Shown: positions 8,657 through 18,000, numbered from the stretch's first letter. The stretch is DNA of 45,531 nucleotides from Streptomyces sp. NRRL B-1347 (GCF_000720325.1 NZ_JOJM01000082.1:1-45531), one strand, 5' to 3'. The notes: generated from the letters alone by a model not told the origin. A program made the numbers and translations.

Positions 8657-10039
8657 ATGACGACTCCGGACGCCGGGGGCACCGCAGCGGTGCCCCCGGC
8701 CAGGCCGACGGCGCGCACGTCCACGACCGGCCCCCGCGGCTCCGGTCCCCGCAGGAGCGTCACCCGCACGCGCAAGTCGGTGGCGGTCCTCTTCCTGCTG
8801 CCCGCCCTGGTGCTGCTCGGCGCGCTCGTGCTGTATCCGATCGGGTTCTCGGTCCTGCGCAGCTTCTTCGACACGGGCGGCGACTTCGCGGGCGTCGACA
8901 ACTACGAGACGATGTTCGAGGACGACGGGATCCGTACCGCGGTCAAGAACACGGCGATCTGGGTGGTGTTCGCGCCCGCCGTGGCGACGGCGCTCGGCCT
9001 GATCTTCGCCGTGCTCACCGAACGGGTGCGCTGGAGCACGGCGTTCAAGATCGTGATCTTCATGCCGATGGCGATCTCGATGCTGGCGGCGGGGATCATC
9101 TTCCGGCTGGTGTACGAGGCGAACCCCGACCGCGGGGTCGCCAACGCCGTGTGGGTGGGCGTGCACGACACGTTCGCCGAGTCGTCGCACTTCCCGAGCG
9201 GGCACCTCGCCGCGAGGTCCCCGATGAAGGAGGCGGGCGGCGGCGCCTTCGTCACCCGCGAGCCCGTGCGCGCCGGGCAGCCGGTGGTCCTGCCGCTGAC
9301 CGGCGTACCGCCCGGCAAGATGCCCGACGACGCGAAGCCGGCGAAGCCCGCCGCGGCCGAGCCCGGCAAGGTCACCGGCACGGCCTGGCAGGACTTCACC
9401 CGCGGCAAGGGCCGCGGCGGGGTCAACGTCCCGGACGCCGTCGAGCTCGGCTACCCGGGCATCAAGATCGAAGCGGTCAAGGACGGCGAGGTCGTGGCCT
9501 CCACGACGGCGGCGGACGACGGCACCTTCGCCCTGCCGAAGGAGGCCGACGGGGCGCTGCTCCGCTACCCCGCGGCGAACTTCCGGCAGCCGTACGACGG
9601 CGTGAACTGGCTCGGCCCCTCGCTCATCACGCCCGCCGTCATCGGCAGCTACGTGTGGATGTGGGCCGGGTTCGCGATGGTGCTCATCGCCGCGGGCCTG
9701 GCGAGCGTGCCGCGCGAACTCCTGGAGGCGGCGCGCGTGGACGGCGCCAACGAGTGGCAGGTGTTCCGCCGCGTGACGGTGCCGCTGCTCGCGCCCGTCC
9801 TCGCGGTGGTCCTGGTCACGCTGATGATCAACGTGATGAAGATCTTCGACCTGGTCTTCGTGATTCCGCCGGGCTCCTCCAAGGACGAGGCGAACGTCCT
9901 CGCCGTGCAGCTCTACAACTCGGCCTTCGGGGACCAGAACGACGGTGTGGCGAGCGCGATCGCGGTGCTGCTCTTCCTCCTCGTGATCCCGGTGATGTGG
10001 TTCAACATGCGGCGGCTGCGACGGGAGGCGAAGCGATGA
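8657..10039 (+). CDS. Sugar ABC importer permease, MalF type, with large extracytoplasmic insertion, 460 aa
   Basis: An inner-membrane subunit of a carbohydrate importer. Predicted membrane segments lie at about 42-70, 97-122, 130-153, 323-350, 378-403 and 432-451. The EAA loop that contacts the ATPase is at about 354-380, with ELLEAARVDGA. Family members of this size class are usually near 300 aa. Here about 160 residues (155-318) are inserted between the third and fourth segments; they include a stretch with GIKIEAV, GEVVAST and DDGTFALP that resembles a transthyretin/carboxypeptidase-regulatory-like beta fold. E. coli MalF also has a large outer loop that contacts the binding protein, so a similar role is plausible (inference). 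It is translationally coupled to the next gene by an ATGA overlap. Confidence 0.9.
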   Translation: MTTPDAGGTAAVPPARPTARTSTTGPRGSGPRRSVTRTRKSVAVLFLLPALVLLGALVLYPIGFSVLRSFFDTGGDFAGVDNYETMFEDDGIRTAVKNTAIWVVFAPAVATALGLIFAVLTERVRWSTAFKIVIFMPMAISMLAAGIIFRLVYEANPDRGVANAVWVGVHDTFAESSHFPSGHLAARSPMKEAGGGAFVTREPVRAGQPVVLPLTGVPPGKMPDDAKPAKPAAAEPGKVTGTAWQDFTRGKGRGGVNVPDAVELGYPGIKIEAVKDGEVVASTTAADDGTFALPKEADGALLRYPAANFRQPYDGVNWLGPSLITPAVIGSYVWMWAGFAMVLIAAGLASVPRELLEAARVDGANEWQVFRRVTVPLLAPVLAVVLVTLMINVMKIFDLVFVIPPGSSKDEANVLAVQLYNSAFGDQNDGVASAIAVLLFLLVIPVMWFNMRRLRREAKR

Positions 10040-10935
10040 GCACGCACACTCGGGCCGCCGCGGGAACGGGTGCGGTGAAGGCCGGGCAGTCGCTCGGCGG
10101 GCGGATCGCCGCCCTGCTCAGCGGCACGGCCGTACGGGTCTTCCTCGTCCTCGTCGGCCTGTTCTGGCTGGTGCCCACGCTCGGCCTGCTGCTCGGCTCG
10201 CTGCGCACCAAGGAGGACATGAGCGAGACCGGCTGGTGGAAGGTCTTCGGCGCGCCCTCGCAGCTGACCTTCGACAACTACTCCAGCCTCCTGAAGGACG
10301 AGACGATCACCGACTCGATCCTGACGAGCGTGTCCATCACCGTCCCGGCGACGCTGCTCGTCGTGGTGATCGGCTCGCTCGCCGGGTACGCGTTCGCGTG
10401 GATGGAGTTCCCGGGCCGCGACTGGTGGTTCCTCGGCGTGGTGGGGCTGCTCGTGGTGCCGGTGCAGGTGGCGCTCGTCCCGGTGTCTGACCTCTTCGGC
10501 AAGATCGGGATCTTCGAGACGACGACGGGCGTGGTGCTCTTCCACACCGCCTTCGGACTGCCGTTCGCGATCTTCCTCCTGCGGAACTTCTTCGCGGAGA
10601 TCCCCCGCGAGCTGCTGGAGGCCGCCCGTCTGGACGGCGCCGGTGAGCTGCGACTCTTCGTCCGCGTGGTGATGCCCCTTGGCGCGCCCGCGATCGCCTC
10701 GCTCGGCATCTTCCAGTTCCTGTGGGTGTGGAACGACATGCTGATCGCACTGATCTTCGCGGACGCGGGCAGCCCGCCGATCACGGTGGCGCTCCAGCAG
10801 CAGGTGCGGTTCTTCGGGGACAACGTGCAGATCCTCGCGCCCGGCGCGTTCATCTCGATGGTGATCCCGCTGGCCGTGTTCTTCGCGTTCCAACGGCAGT
10901 TCGTGTCCGGCGTGATGGCGGGCGCCGTCAAGTGA
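10036..10935 (+). CDS. Sugar ABC importer permease, MalG type, 299 aa
   Basis: The second permease of the importer. ATG 10036 overlaps the stop of the MalF-type gene (ATGA). Six membrane segments are visible; the first is in the VFLVLVGLFWLVPTLGL region. The EAA loop reads ELLEAARLDGAGELRLF and the C-terminal segment ends in FQRQFVSGVMAGAVK, the classic end of MalG-like proteins. No ATPase gene follows. In Streptomyces a shared ATPase, MsiK, commonly energises such importers, so that partner is probably encoded elsewhere (established knowledge plus inference). Confidence 0.93.
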   Translation: MSTHTRAAAGTGAVKAGQSLGGRIAALLSGTAVRVFLVLVGLFWLVPTLGLLLGSLRTKEDMSETGWWKVFGAPSQLTFDNYSSLLKDETITDSILTSVSITVPATLLVVVIGSLAGYAFAWMEFPGRDWWFLGVVGLLVVPVQVALVPVSDLFGKIGIFETTTGVVLFHTAFGLPFAIFLLRNFFAEIPRELLEAARLDGAGELRLFVRVVMPLGAPAIASLGIFQFLWVWNDMLIALIFADAGSPPITVALQQQVRFFGDNVQILAPGAFISMVIPLAVFFAFQRQFVSGVMAGAVK

Positions 10936-11145
10936 GCACGCGCACGCGCCCGCGCGCCCGGGGCCCCCGGGAAGATCAACTGCCTTGTCGGTAGCGCCAC
11001 TTGGGTGACGGGGGGCGGTCCGGCACCGGATCGTCCCCTTTCCGTCCGCTTGACGGGTGTCCCCCGATGGGGACACCTCCGCGTAACCAGATCACCTCAC
11101 CGGGCGTTCCCGGGCAGAGTGCCCGCGCCGACCCATGGATGTGCC

Positions 11146-13437
11146 GTGCCCCGGTTCAGTGTCATCGTCCCCGCGTACCAGGTGCAGGCGTATCTGCACG
11201 AGTGCCTGTCGTCCGTACTGGAACAGAGCTTCGCGGACTGGGAGCTGATCGCGGTCGAGGACCGCTCGCCGGACGGCTGCGCCGCGATCATCGACGAGTT
11301 CGCGGGCCGGGACGCCCGCGTCAGGGCCGTCCACCTGGACGAGAACGTGGGCCTCGGCCGCGCGCGGAACGCGGGCATGGAGCACGCCACCGGCGACTAC
11401 CTGATCTTCCTCGACGCCGACGACAGCATGGCGCCCGGCTCCCTCCAGGCCATCGCCGACCGGCTGAAGGAGACCGGCGAGCCGGACGTCCTGGTCTACG
11501 ACTACGAGCGGACGTACTGGACGGGCGAGCGGGTGCGCAACCAGCTCGCGCACCTGCTCCACGAGGACGGCCCCGCCCCCTTCGAACTCGCCGACAGGAG
11601 CGGCCTGCTGCGGCTGCTCATGGTCGCCTGGAACAAGGCGCACCGCCGCGAGTTCGTCGAGCGGGTGGGCCTGACGTTCCCGTCCGGCACCTACGAGGAC
11701 GCGCCGTGGACGTACCCGCTGATGATGTCGGCGAAGTCCATCGCGACGCTCGACCGGGTGTGCGTGCGCTACCGGCAGCGGCGGCGCGGCGGGATCCTCG
11801 GCACGGCGAGCCGCGCGCACTTCGACGTCTTCGACCAGTACGAGCGGGTGTTCGCCTTCCTCGACGCGCGCCCCAACCTGCCGGAGGCGTGGCGGGCCCT
11901 GGTCTTCCGGCGCATGGTCGACCACCTGCTGGCCATCTACTCCCGGCCGGAGCGGCTTCCGCACGACAGCCGCGCCGAGTTCCTGCGCCGGGCGCGCGCC
12001 CACTACCGCCGCTTCCGCGTCCCGGGCTCCCGGCCGCGCGCGGGCGCCCGGCTGCGGCACGTCCTGGTGCGGCTCGGCTCGCACCGCGCGTACCAGGTCC
12101 TCCGGTCCGTGCACCGGTTCGGCACGAGGGCCGCGCGGTACGCCACCGGGGTGCTGGGCCGCGCCCGGGGGTCCCTGCTGCGGCTGCACTACCGGATCCA
12201 GCTGCGGCGTCCGGTGCGCGCGGACCTGGCGGTGTTCACGGCGGGCGACGGGCGGGGGCACAGCGGCGACCCGGGCGCCCTCGAGGCCGCGTTCCGCGAG
12301 CACGCGCCGCACGTGCGCACCGCGTGGCTCGCCGCGCCCGCGCACCACCACACCGTCCCGGCCGCGACCCACCGGCTCACGCCCGGCACCGCCGCGGCCT
12401 GGACGGCCCTGGCGCGCGCCGCGTACCTGGTGAGCGACGCCGGGTTCGACCGCGGCCTGGTCAAGCGCCCCGGGCAGCTCGTCGTGCAGACCCACCGGGG
12501 CACGCCGCTGCGGCACGAGGGCGCCGACCTCCTGGAGCGCCCGGCGGCCGCCCGCGGCACGGACGTCGCCGCGCGGCTGCGCGACGCCGACACCTGGGAC
12601 TACGTCCTGTCCCCCAACCGCCACGCGACCCTCGCGGGCGAGCGGGCGTACCCGGCGACGTACACGACTCTTGAGTACGGCTGTCCGCGCAACGACCGCT
12701 ACCAGCGCACCACCGCCGCCGAGGTGGCGCGGATCCGCGAGAGCCTCGGCGTGCGCCCCGGCACGACGGCGATCCTGTACGCGCCGGAGTACCGCGACTA
12801 CCGGCGCACCCAGCGGCTCGGTGTCGACCTGGAGCGGCTCCTGCGCCGCCTCGGCCCCCGCTTCACGGTCCTGGTGCACGCCCCGCACGCCGCCGCGGAG
12901 CCGCTGCCCGACGACCTCACCGGCCGGTGCGTCGACGTGTCCGGCGCACCGGACGCGGGGCGGCTGTGCCTGGCGGCGGACGCGCTCGTCACGGACTACT
13001 CGTCGCTGATGTTCGACTACGCGAACCTGGACCGGCCGATCGTCCTGCACGCCGACGACTGGGAGGCGTACGAGGCGGCCCGCGGCACCTACTTCGACGT
13101 GCGCGCCTTCCCGCCGGGCGCGGTGGCGCGCGGCGAGGACGAGCTGGCCGACATCTTCGCGTCGGGGCACTGGCGGGGCTCGCGCTCGGCCCAGCTGCGG
13201 CGGGCCTTCCGGGAGCGGTTCTGCCCCTACGACGACGGGGGCGCGGCGGAGCGCGTCGTGCGCCGGGTGGTGCTCGGGGAGAAGGTCCCGTTGCCCGCGG
13301 TCGTGCCGCTGGCGGAGCGGCGCCCCACGCCGGCGGCGGGTCCTGAGGGCGCCCGCGCGTCCGGGGCCGAGGACTCCGGGGGCGCGCGGACGGCCGCGCT
13401 CCTGTCCCAGCGCACTCCCCCCAACTCCAGGATCTGA
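11146..13437 (+). CDS. GT2 glycosyltransferase fused to CDP-glycerol glycerophosphotransferase (TagF-like), 763 aa
   Basis: GTG 11146 begins the typical GT2 opening PRFSVIVPAYQVQAYL; upstream in-frame codons are not conserved-looking. Residues 1-250 form a GT-A fold with VEDRSPDG at 38-45 and a DADD metal-binding motif at 90-93. Residues about 370-715 are a Glyphos_transf domain, with QTHRGTPL near 448, YAPEYRDYR, and VTDYSSLMFDYANLDRPIV near 614-632. The CPYDDGGAAERVV motif and a Pro/Ala tail follow. Known TagF-family enzymes polymerise glycerol phosphate from CDP-glycerol, and GT2 domains add sugars, so this is probably a membrane-associated enzyme of wall teichoic-acid-like polymer synthesis. 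In the QTHRGTPLRHEG segment an Arg stands where the paralogue at 24714-26813 has a second His. Confidence 0.88.
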   Translation: MPRFSVIVPAYQVQAYLHECLSSVLEQSFADWELIAVEDRSPDGCAAIIDEFAGRDARVRAVHLDENVGLGRARNAGMEHATGDYLIFLDADDSMAPGSLQAIADRLKETGEPDVLVYDYERTYWTGERVRNQLAHLLHEDGPAPFELADRSGLLRLLMVAWNKAHRREFVERVGLTFPSGTYEDAPWTYPLMMSAKSIATLDRVCVRYRQRRRGGILGTASRAHFDVFDQYERVFAFLDARPNLPEAWRALVFRRMVDHLLAIYSRPERLPHDSRAEFLRRARAHYRRFRVPGSRPRAGARLRHVLVRLGSHRAYQVLRSVHRFGTRAARYATGVLGRARGSLLRLHYRIQLRRPVRADLAVFTAGDGRGHSGDPGALEAAFREHAPHVRTAWLAAPAHHHTVPAATHRLTPGTAAAWTALARAAYLVSDAGFDRGLVKRPGQLVVQTHRGTPLRHEGADLLERPAAARGTDVAARLRDADTWDYVLSPNRHATLAGERAYPATYTTLEYGCPRNDRYQRTTAAEVARIRESLGVRPGTTAILYAPEYRDYRRTQRLGVDLERLLRRLGPRFTVLVHAPHAAAEPLPDDLTGRCVDVSGAPDAGRLCLAADALVTDYSSLMFDYANLDRPIVLHADDWEAYEAARGTYFDVRAFPPGAVARGEDELADIFASGHWRGSRSAQLRRAFRERFCPYDDGGAAERVVRRVVLGEKVPLPAVVPLAERRPTPAAGPEGARASGAEDSGGARTAALLSQRTPPNSRI

Positions 13438-13440
13438 GCC

Positions 13441-13466
13441 GGGCGGCGGCCTTCCGCGTGCCGCCC
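13441..13466 (+). terminator. GC-rich hairpin after the GT2/TagF-like gene
   Basis: GGGCGGC at 13441-13447 pairs with GCCGCCC at 13460-13466 around a 12-nt loop, starting 4 nt after the stop codon. There is no T tract, which is usual for Streptomyces terminator hairpins. Confidence 0.45.
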
Positions 13467-13500
13467 GTGGGCCGGGGCCCGGAGCGGGCAAAGTGGGGCG

Positions 13501-14295
13501 ATGCAGACCTTTCTCACCGGGGGGCTGGTACGGCGGGCGCGGCGGGTCCGGTTCCGGGCCGAGCGGGCCGTCGCGGGCAGACAGGCCGTGGAGCGGCACG
13601 CGGCCGCCGCGCCGCTGCTCACCGCGACCGTCAGCCTGCGCGACGCCGCCGAGGGCGCGGCGGGCGCCGGGCCCGTCCTGGGCGAGGGCGTCTGGCGGCT
13701 CACGGTCGAGACGACCGGGGCCGACGGCCGCGTACGGCGTGCGGGGCTCGCCGTCAACGAGGCGCCGGGGCCGCCGACCCCGACGCTCCCGTACGCCCCG
13801 CATCCGCGCACCGGCACGCTCCTGCGCCTGGTGCGCTGTCGCGGCGGACGGGCCGCGGTGCAGGTCACGGGGGCGCGGCCGCGCGCGGAGCTGGTGCGGT
13901 TCGAGCCGCGCGGGGACGGCATCACGGTGCACGGCCGGCTGGTCGCGGCCCGCGCGCCGGGGCGGGCGGCCGCCGTGCGGCGGCGGGACGGCCTGGCCGT
14001 GCCGGTGCGGCCCGAGTGGGACGGCGACCGGTTCCGCTTCGCGCTGCCGCTGGCGGCGATGGCCGGGGCGGGGCCCGGCCAGTGGGTGTGGGACTTCCGC
14101 GTCGGCGAACTGCCGCTGGGGCGCTGGCTGACCGACGTACGGGATCTGCCCGCGGCCTTCCCCACGCCGTTCCGGCTCGTCGCCCTTGAGGGCGGCGGTC
14201 TGGTGCGCGCGCATCCGCACGTCACCGCGTCCGGCGCGTTCGCCGTGACCTGTCTGGACCTGGGGCGGGACCTGGAGCAGAAGGAGACCTCATGA
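13501..14295 (+). CDS. Companion protein of the Stealth gene, predicted beta-rich, function unknown, 264 aa
   Basis: I do not recognise a named family. The first 30 residues are strongly basic (several Arg pairs). The rest alternates short hydrophobic strands with turns, including LLTATVSL, GVWRLTVET, FRFALPLAAM and WVWDFRV, as in a beta-sandwich. A similar strand-rich character is seen in the linker and C-terminal parts of the neighbouring glycosyltransferases. No signal peptide or membrane segment is evident. ATG 14292 of the next gene overlaps its stop, so it is translated together with the GT4-Stealth fusion and probably works with it, perhaps in substrate binding or membrane attachment (inference). 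Confidence 0.75.
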   Translation: MQTFLTGGLVRRARRVRFRAERAVAGRQAVERHAAAAPLLTATVSLRDAAEGAAGAGPVLGEGVWRLTVETTGADGRVRRAGLAVNEAPGPPTPTLPYAPHPRTGTLLRLVRCRGGRAAVQVTGARPRAELVRFEPRGDGITVHGRLVAARAPGRAAAVRRRDGLAVPVRPEWDGDRFRFALPLAAMAGAGPGQWVWDFRVGELPLGRWLTDVRDLPAAFPTPFRLVALEGGGLVRAHPHVTASGAFAVTCLDLGRDLEQKETS

Positions 14296-17129
14296 AGATC
14301 ACGTACCTCCTCGGCTGGGGAGACGAGATGGGCGGCACCGAACTCGCCACGTACACCCAGGCGCTGCACCTCGCCGAGCGGCACGACGTGGAGGTCCTGT
14401 CGGTCTTCCGCACCAGGACCGAGCCGTTCTTCCCCGAGGCCCGGGGTCTCGCCGTGCGCTATCTGGTGGACCGCACGGTGACGCCCGAGCGGCCGGTGCG
14501 CGGCTCACGGCTCGACGAGGCCGCGTGCCGGGCGCTCGCCGCGCTGCCCAGCGAACTGATCGCGCCCGCCTGGGAGTCGGCGTTCGACCGGCTCGCGGAC
14601 GTGGAGCTGACGGCCGCGCTCACAGGGCTTGACACGGACGTCCTGGTCACGACGACGCCCGCGCTGCTCGCCGCCGCCGTGCGGCTCGTGCCCGCGCGCG
14701 TGGTGACCGTGCACCAGGAGCACCGGCCGACCCAGCGGCGCGGCCCCTCCGGTGAGCCGCTGCTGCTCTTCGCGCCGCGCCTGGACGCCCTGGTGACGCT
14801 GACGGAGCGGACCCGGGAGTGGATCGCGGAGTCGTTGGGCGCGACGGCGCCGGAGCTCGCGGTGATCCCCAACGCGGTCCCCGACGGCTTCCGGCCGCGC
14901 GCCGACGGCGGCAGCAAGGTCATCGTGATGGCCGCGCGGCTCACCGGCGAGAAGCGGGTCGACCACGCGGTCCGCGCGTTCGCGCGGCTCGCCGACGCGC
15001 ACCCGGACTGGAGCTTGCGGATCTTCGGCGGCGGCCACCGGGAGCCGAGCCTGCGCCGCCTGGTGGACGCCTTCGGCCTCCAGGACCGGGTCGAACTGCT
15101 CGGCCCGTGCCAAGACATGGCCGCCGAGTGGGCCAAGGCGGGCCTGACGCTGATGACGGCGGGCCACAACGAGGCGTTCCCGCTGGTCCTCCTCGAAGCC
15201 CTCGCGGCGGGCGTGCCGGTCGTCGCGTACGACGTCCTGACGGGGCCCGCCGAGATCGTGCGGCACCGCGTGGACGGCCTTCTCGTGCCGCCGGGCGAGA
15301 TCGAGCAGCTGGCCACCGCCATGGCCGAGTTGATGTCCGACGACGTCACCCGGCTCGCGTACGCGCGGGCCGCCCGCGAGGGCGTGTACGCGCGCTTCTC
15401 GTCCGAGCGCGTGACCGCGCTGTGGGAGGAGCTGTACGCCCGGCTCGTCGCGGACCGCGACCGGCCGGAGCGGCTCGCGGAGCGCGCGGACCGGGTGGCG
15501 CTGGGCGTCGCCTCCGGCGGGCCGGGCTTCCGGCCGACCGCGCCGCACACGCTCGACGCGCCCGCGGCCCCCGACGAGCGGGCCCGCGAGGAGGAGATCC
15601 TGGCGGCCCACGACGGTCTGATCCGCTCGGTGGGGCGGCTCGCCGAGCAGCGCGACGACGTCCGCACCGCCCACATGACCGCCTGGAACCTGGAGCTGAC
15701 CGCGGCCGCCCTGGACGCGCGGGACGTGCCGTACGTACTGGTGCGGACGAACGGCGGCTCGTCCGGGCACACCCTCGCCGTCGCCGACGACCACCGGGAC
15801 GCCGCCCTGAAGGCGCTCGCCGAGGCGCTGCACGGCCGGGCCGTGTACGCCGAGCTTGTGGCGCCGCGCGACGCCGCGCCGGGCGTGGTGCTCGCCGAAC
15901 GCCTCGACAGCGTCGGTGAGATGGCGGGCCTCAAGGTCTTCAAGCCGGTCACCACGACGACGCTCTCGCTGCGCCACGGCGTGCAGCAGGCGTGCACGGT
16001 GGCGTTCTGGACGCGGACCGGCGAGCCGGAGGGGAGCGGCCGTGCGTGGCGGGCCCCGTTCGGGAGCACGCTCGCCGGGGCGGAGCTGCCGTCCCTGACG
16101 CCCACCGCGCGGCTGCGGGTCGGCGAGCGGGAGTACCCGAGCGCGGAGGTGTTCACCCAGCTGCTCATGAAGGACGTCGACTTCCCCGTCGACGCCGTCT
16201 ACACCTGGGTCGACGACTCCGACCCGGCCTGGCGCGCGGCCCGCGCCGCCGCCCTGGGCGGGCCCGGGGACGGCGCGTCGGCCGACACCGGCGCGGTCCG
16301 CTTCCGCAACCGCGACGAACTCCGGTACTCCCTGCGCTCCCTCGCGATGTACGCGCCGTGGGTGCGGCACGTGTACCTGGTGACGGCGGGCCAGGTCCCG
16401 GCCTGGCTGGACGGGGACCACCCGGGGCTCACGGTGGTCGACCACCGCGACCTGTTCGCGGACCCCGGCGGCTGTCTGCCGACGTTCAACTCGCACGCCA
16501 TCGAGACCCAGCTGCACCGGATCGACGGCCTGTCGGAGCACTTCCTGTACTTCAACGACGACATGTTCCTCGGCCGCCCCACGACCCCGGACACGTTCTT
16601 CCTGCCCTCGGGGATCGCCCGGTTCTTCTGGTCGTCGGTGTCCGTGCCCGACCTGCCGGTGTCCGCCGCCGACGAGGGCTATCTGGCCGCCGCGAAGAAC
16701 AACAGGGCGCTGCTGCGGCGCGACTTCGGCCGCACCGCGACGCACTGCCTGCTGCACGTGCCGTACGCGCTGCGGCGCGACGTCCTCGCGGAGCTGGCCG
16801 AGCGGTACGGCGACGAGCTCGCGGCGACCGCCCGCAACCCCTTCCGGGGCAACGGCGACCACTCCGTCGTCTCGTCGCTGTACCAGCACTACGCGTATCT
16901 GACGGGCCGGGCCGTGCCCGGCTCGCTCGCGTACGACTTCGTGGACATCGCCGCGCGCGCCGACCACGCCCGGCTCGGCCAGCTGCTCCAGTCCCGCAAC
17001 AAGACCGCGTTCTGCGTCGGCGAGACGCCCGGCGGCGACGTGTCGGACGAGGAGACGGCCCTCGCCCTGCGGGCGTTCCTCACGGCCTACTTCCCGATCC
17101 GCTCGCCGTACGAACGGGCCGGTGCCTGA
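14292..17129 (+). CDS. GT4 glycosyltransferase fused to Stealth-family sugar-1-phosphate transferase, 945 aa
   Basis: Residues 1-390 are a GT-B glycosyltransferase: an MGGTE acceptor-side motif near 17, VIPNAVPDGF near 195, and the donor-side EAFPLVLLE (E-x7-E) near 294-302. A linker domain spans about 420-620. The C-terminal part carries all four Stealth regions: CR1 DAVYTWVDDSDP near 634, CR2 with RNRDELRYSLRSL near 677 and FNDDMFLGRP, CR3 near 815-870 with RNPFRGNGDHS, and a CR4 tail. Stealth proteins transfer hexose-1-phosphate and build phosphodiester-linked polysaccharides such as capsules. The fusion could therefore both extend and phosphate-link a glycan repeat. It is coupled to the 264-aa upstream gene by an ATGA overlap. 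Confidence 0.93.
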   Translation: MKITYLLGWGDEMGGTELATYTQALHLAERHDVEVLSVFRTRTEPFFPEARGLAVRYLVDRTVTPERPVRGSRLDEAACRALAALPSELIAPAWESAFDRLADVELTAALTGLDTDVLVTTTPALLAAAVRLVPARVVTVHQEHRPTQRRGPSGEPLLLFAPRLDALVTLTERTREWIAESLGATAPELAVIPNAVPDGFRPRADGGSKVIVMAARLTGEKRVDHAVRAFARLADAHPDWSLRIFGGGHREPSLRRLVDAFGLQDRVELLGPCQDMAAEWAKAGLTLMTAGHNEAFPLVLLEALAAGVPVVAYDVLTGPAEIVRHRVDGLLVPPGEIEQLATAMAELMSDDVTRLAYARAAREGVYARFSSERVTALWEELYARLVADRDRPERLAERADRVALGVASGGPGFRPTAPHTLDAPAAPDERAREEEILAAHDGLIRSVGRLAEQRDDVRTAHMTAWNLELTAAALDARDVPYVLVRTNGGSSGHTLAVADDHRDAALKALAEALHGRAVYAELVAPRDAAPGVVLAERLDSVGEMAGLKVFKPVTTTTLSLRHGVQQACTVAFWTRTGEPEGSGRAWRAPFGSTLAGAELPSLTPTARLRVGEREYPSAEVFTQLLMKDVDFPVDAVYTWVDDSDPAWRAARAAALGGPGDGASADTGAVRFRNRDELRYSLRSLAMYAPWVRHVYLVTAGQVPAWLDGDHPGLTVVDHRDLFADPGGCLPTFNSHAIETQLHRIDGLSEHFLYFNDDMFLGRPTTPDTFFLPSGIARFFWSSVSVPDLPVSAADEGYLAAAKNNRALLRRDFGRTATHCLLHVPYALRRDVLAELAERYGDELAATARNPFRGNGDHSVVSSLYQHYAYLTGRAVPGSLAYDFVDIAARADHARLGQLLQSRNKTAFCVGETPGGDVSDEETALALRAFLTAYFPIRSPYERAGA

Positions 17130-17136
17130 GAGGGCC

Positions 17137-17772
17137 TCAGGCCGCTGAGAGCTCGATGCCGTGGGCGAAGAGTGCGGCCTGGACGCGGTTGTCCACGCCG
17201 CACTTCGCGTACACGGCGCTGATGTACGACTTGACGGTCCCGGCGCTGAGGCCGAGCCGCCGGCCGATCTGCTGGTTCGTCAGGCCCTCGCCGACCAGCG
17301 CGAGGACCTCGCGCTCGCGCAGGGACAGCGGCGCCCCGCCGTGCGCGTCGCGCGCCTCGGCGCGGGGGGTGGTGGCGCCGGTGCGGTGGATCCACGCGGC
17401 GGGCAGCACCGCGGCCCCGGAGGCGAGGGTGTGCACGGCGTGCGCGAGGGCGCGGACGTCGGCGTCCTCCGGGAGGTAGCCCGAGACGCCCGGGGGCACG
17501 CCCACGACGGTGGGCCGGGTGACGGCGGCCTCGCCGAGCAGCGCGACGGGGACGCGGGGCGGTTCGCTGCCTCTGACCGCGTCGAGCAGCCGGTCGATGC
17601 CGGGCAGGGAACGCGACGCCAGGACGACCGAGTCCGGCGCGGTCCGCACCCACGCGAGCACTCCGTCGACGTCTCCGAATGAGGTGACCGTGAAGTCCCC
17701 GGCTTCCGCGAGGGACTGCGCGAGCCCCCTGCGGATCAACGGGTGGTGGTGCGCGACCGTCACGTTCAGCAT
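17137..17772 (-). CDS. LuxR-family orphan response regulator with degenerate receiver, 211 aa
   Basis: The C-terminal half (about 146-205) is a NarL/LuxR helix-turn-helix with LSLREREVLALVGEGLTNQQIG and a GTVKSYISAVYAK recognition helix. The N-terminus has receiver spacing, but the acidic pocket is HHH at 8-10, the phosphoacceptor position has Ala52/Ser53 in place of Asp, and the usual Lys after GYL is replaced by Pro-Glu. Aspartyl phosphorylation is therefore unlikely. Start 17772 has GGGGGAG just upstream; an ATG seven codons earlier (17793) lacks such a site. No kinase gene is adjacent. It ends 7 bp from the convergent Stealth gene and is divergent from the bacteriocin precursor gene, so control of that locus is the simplest guess (inference). 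Confidence 0.88.
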   Translation of the reverse strand: MLNVTVAHHHPLIRRGLAQSLAEAGDFTVTSFGDVDGVLAWVRTAPDSVVLASRSLPGIDRLLDAVRGSEPPRVPVALLGEAAVTRPTVVGVPPGVSGYLPEDADVRALAHAVHTLASGAAVLPAAWIHRTGATTPRAEARDAHGGAPLSLREREVLALVGEGLTNQQIGRRLGLSAGTVKSYISAVYAKCGVDNRVQAALFAHGIELSAA

Positions 17773-18000
17773 GGGCTCCCCCGAGCGATCCATTTAGTCA
17801 AGAAGTCGTCAATATGTGGTCGGGCTTCAACCTACCCCAGCGGCGCCGCGTTGACGTGCGGCGATGCGCTCGTATGAGCCCGCAGCCAACTCCTGGGCCT
17901 ATGTCCGGATTTGACACCCCTACGCTTCGGTAACTGCCGAACGGCCCCGTCAACAGGCAGTAGGGCGCCCCAGGGATCCCACACAAGATCGTTACTGGGT

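Noticed and set aside
10036..10935. Missing ATPase of the sugar importer as evidence of a broken operon
   Set aside because: Streptomyces importers of this class usually lack their own ATPase gene and share MsiK, so absence is normal.
17911..17936. TTGACA with TAACTG as a promoter for the bacteriocin precursor
   Set aside because: The spacer is 14 bp, so the pair is unlikely to work; TTGACA alone was kept only as a note.
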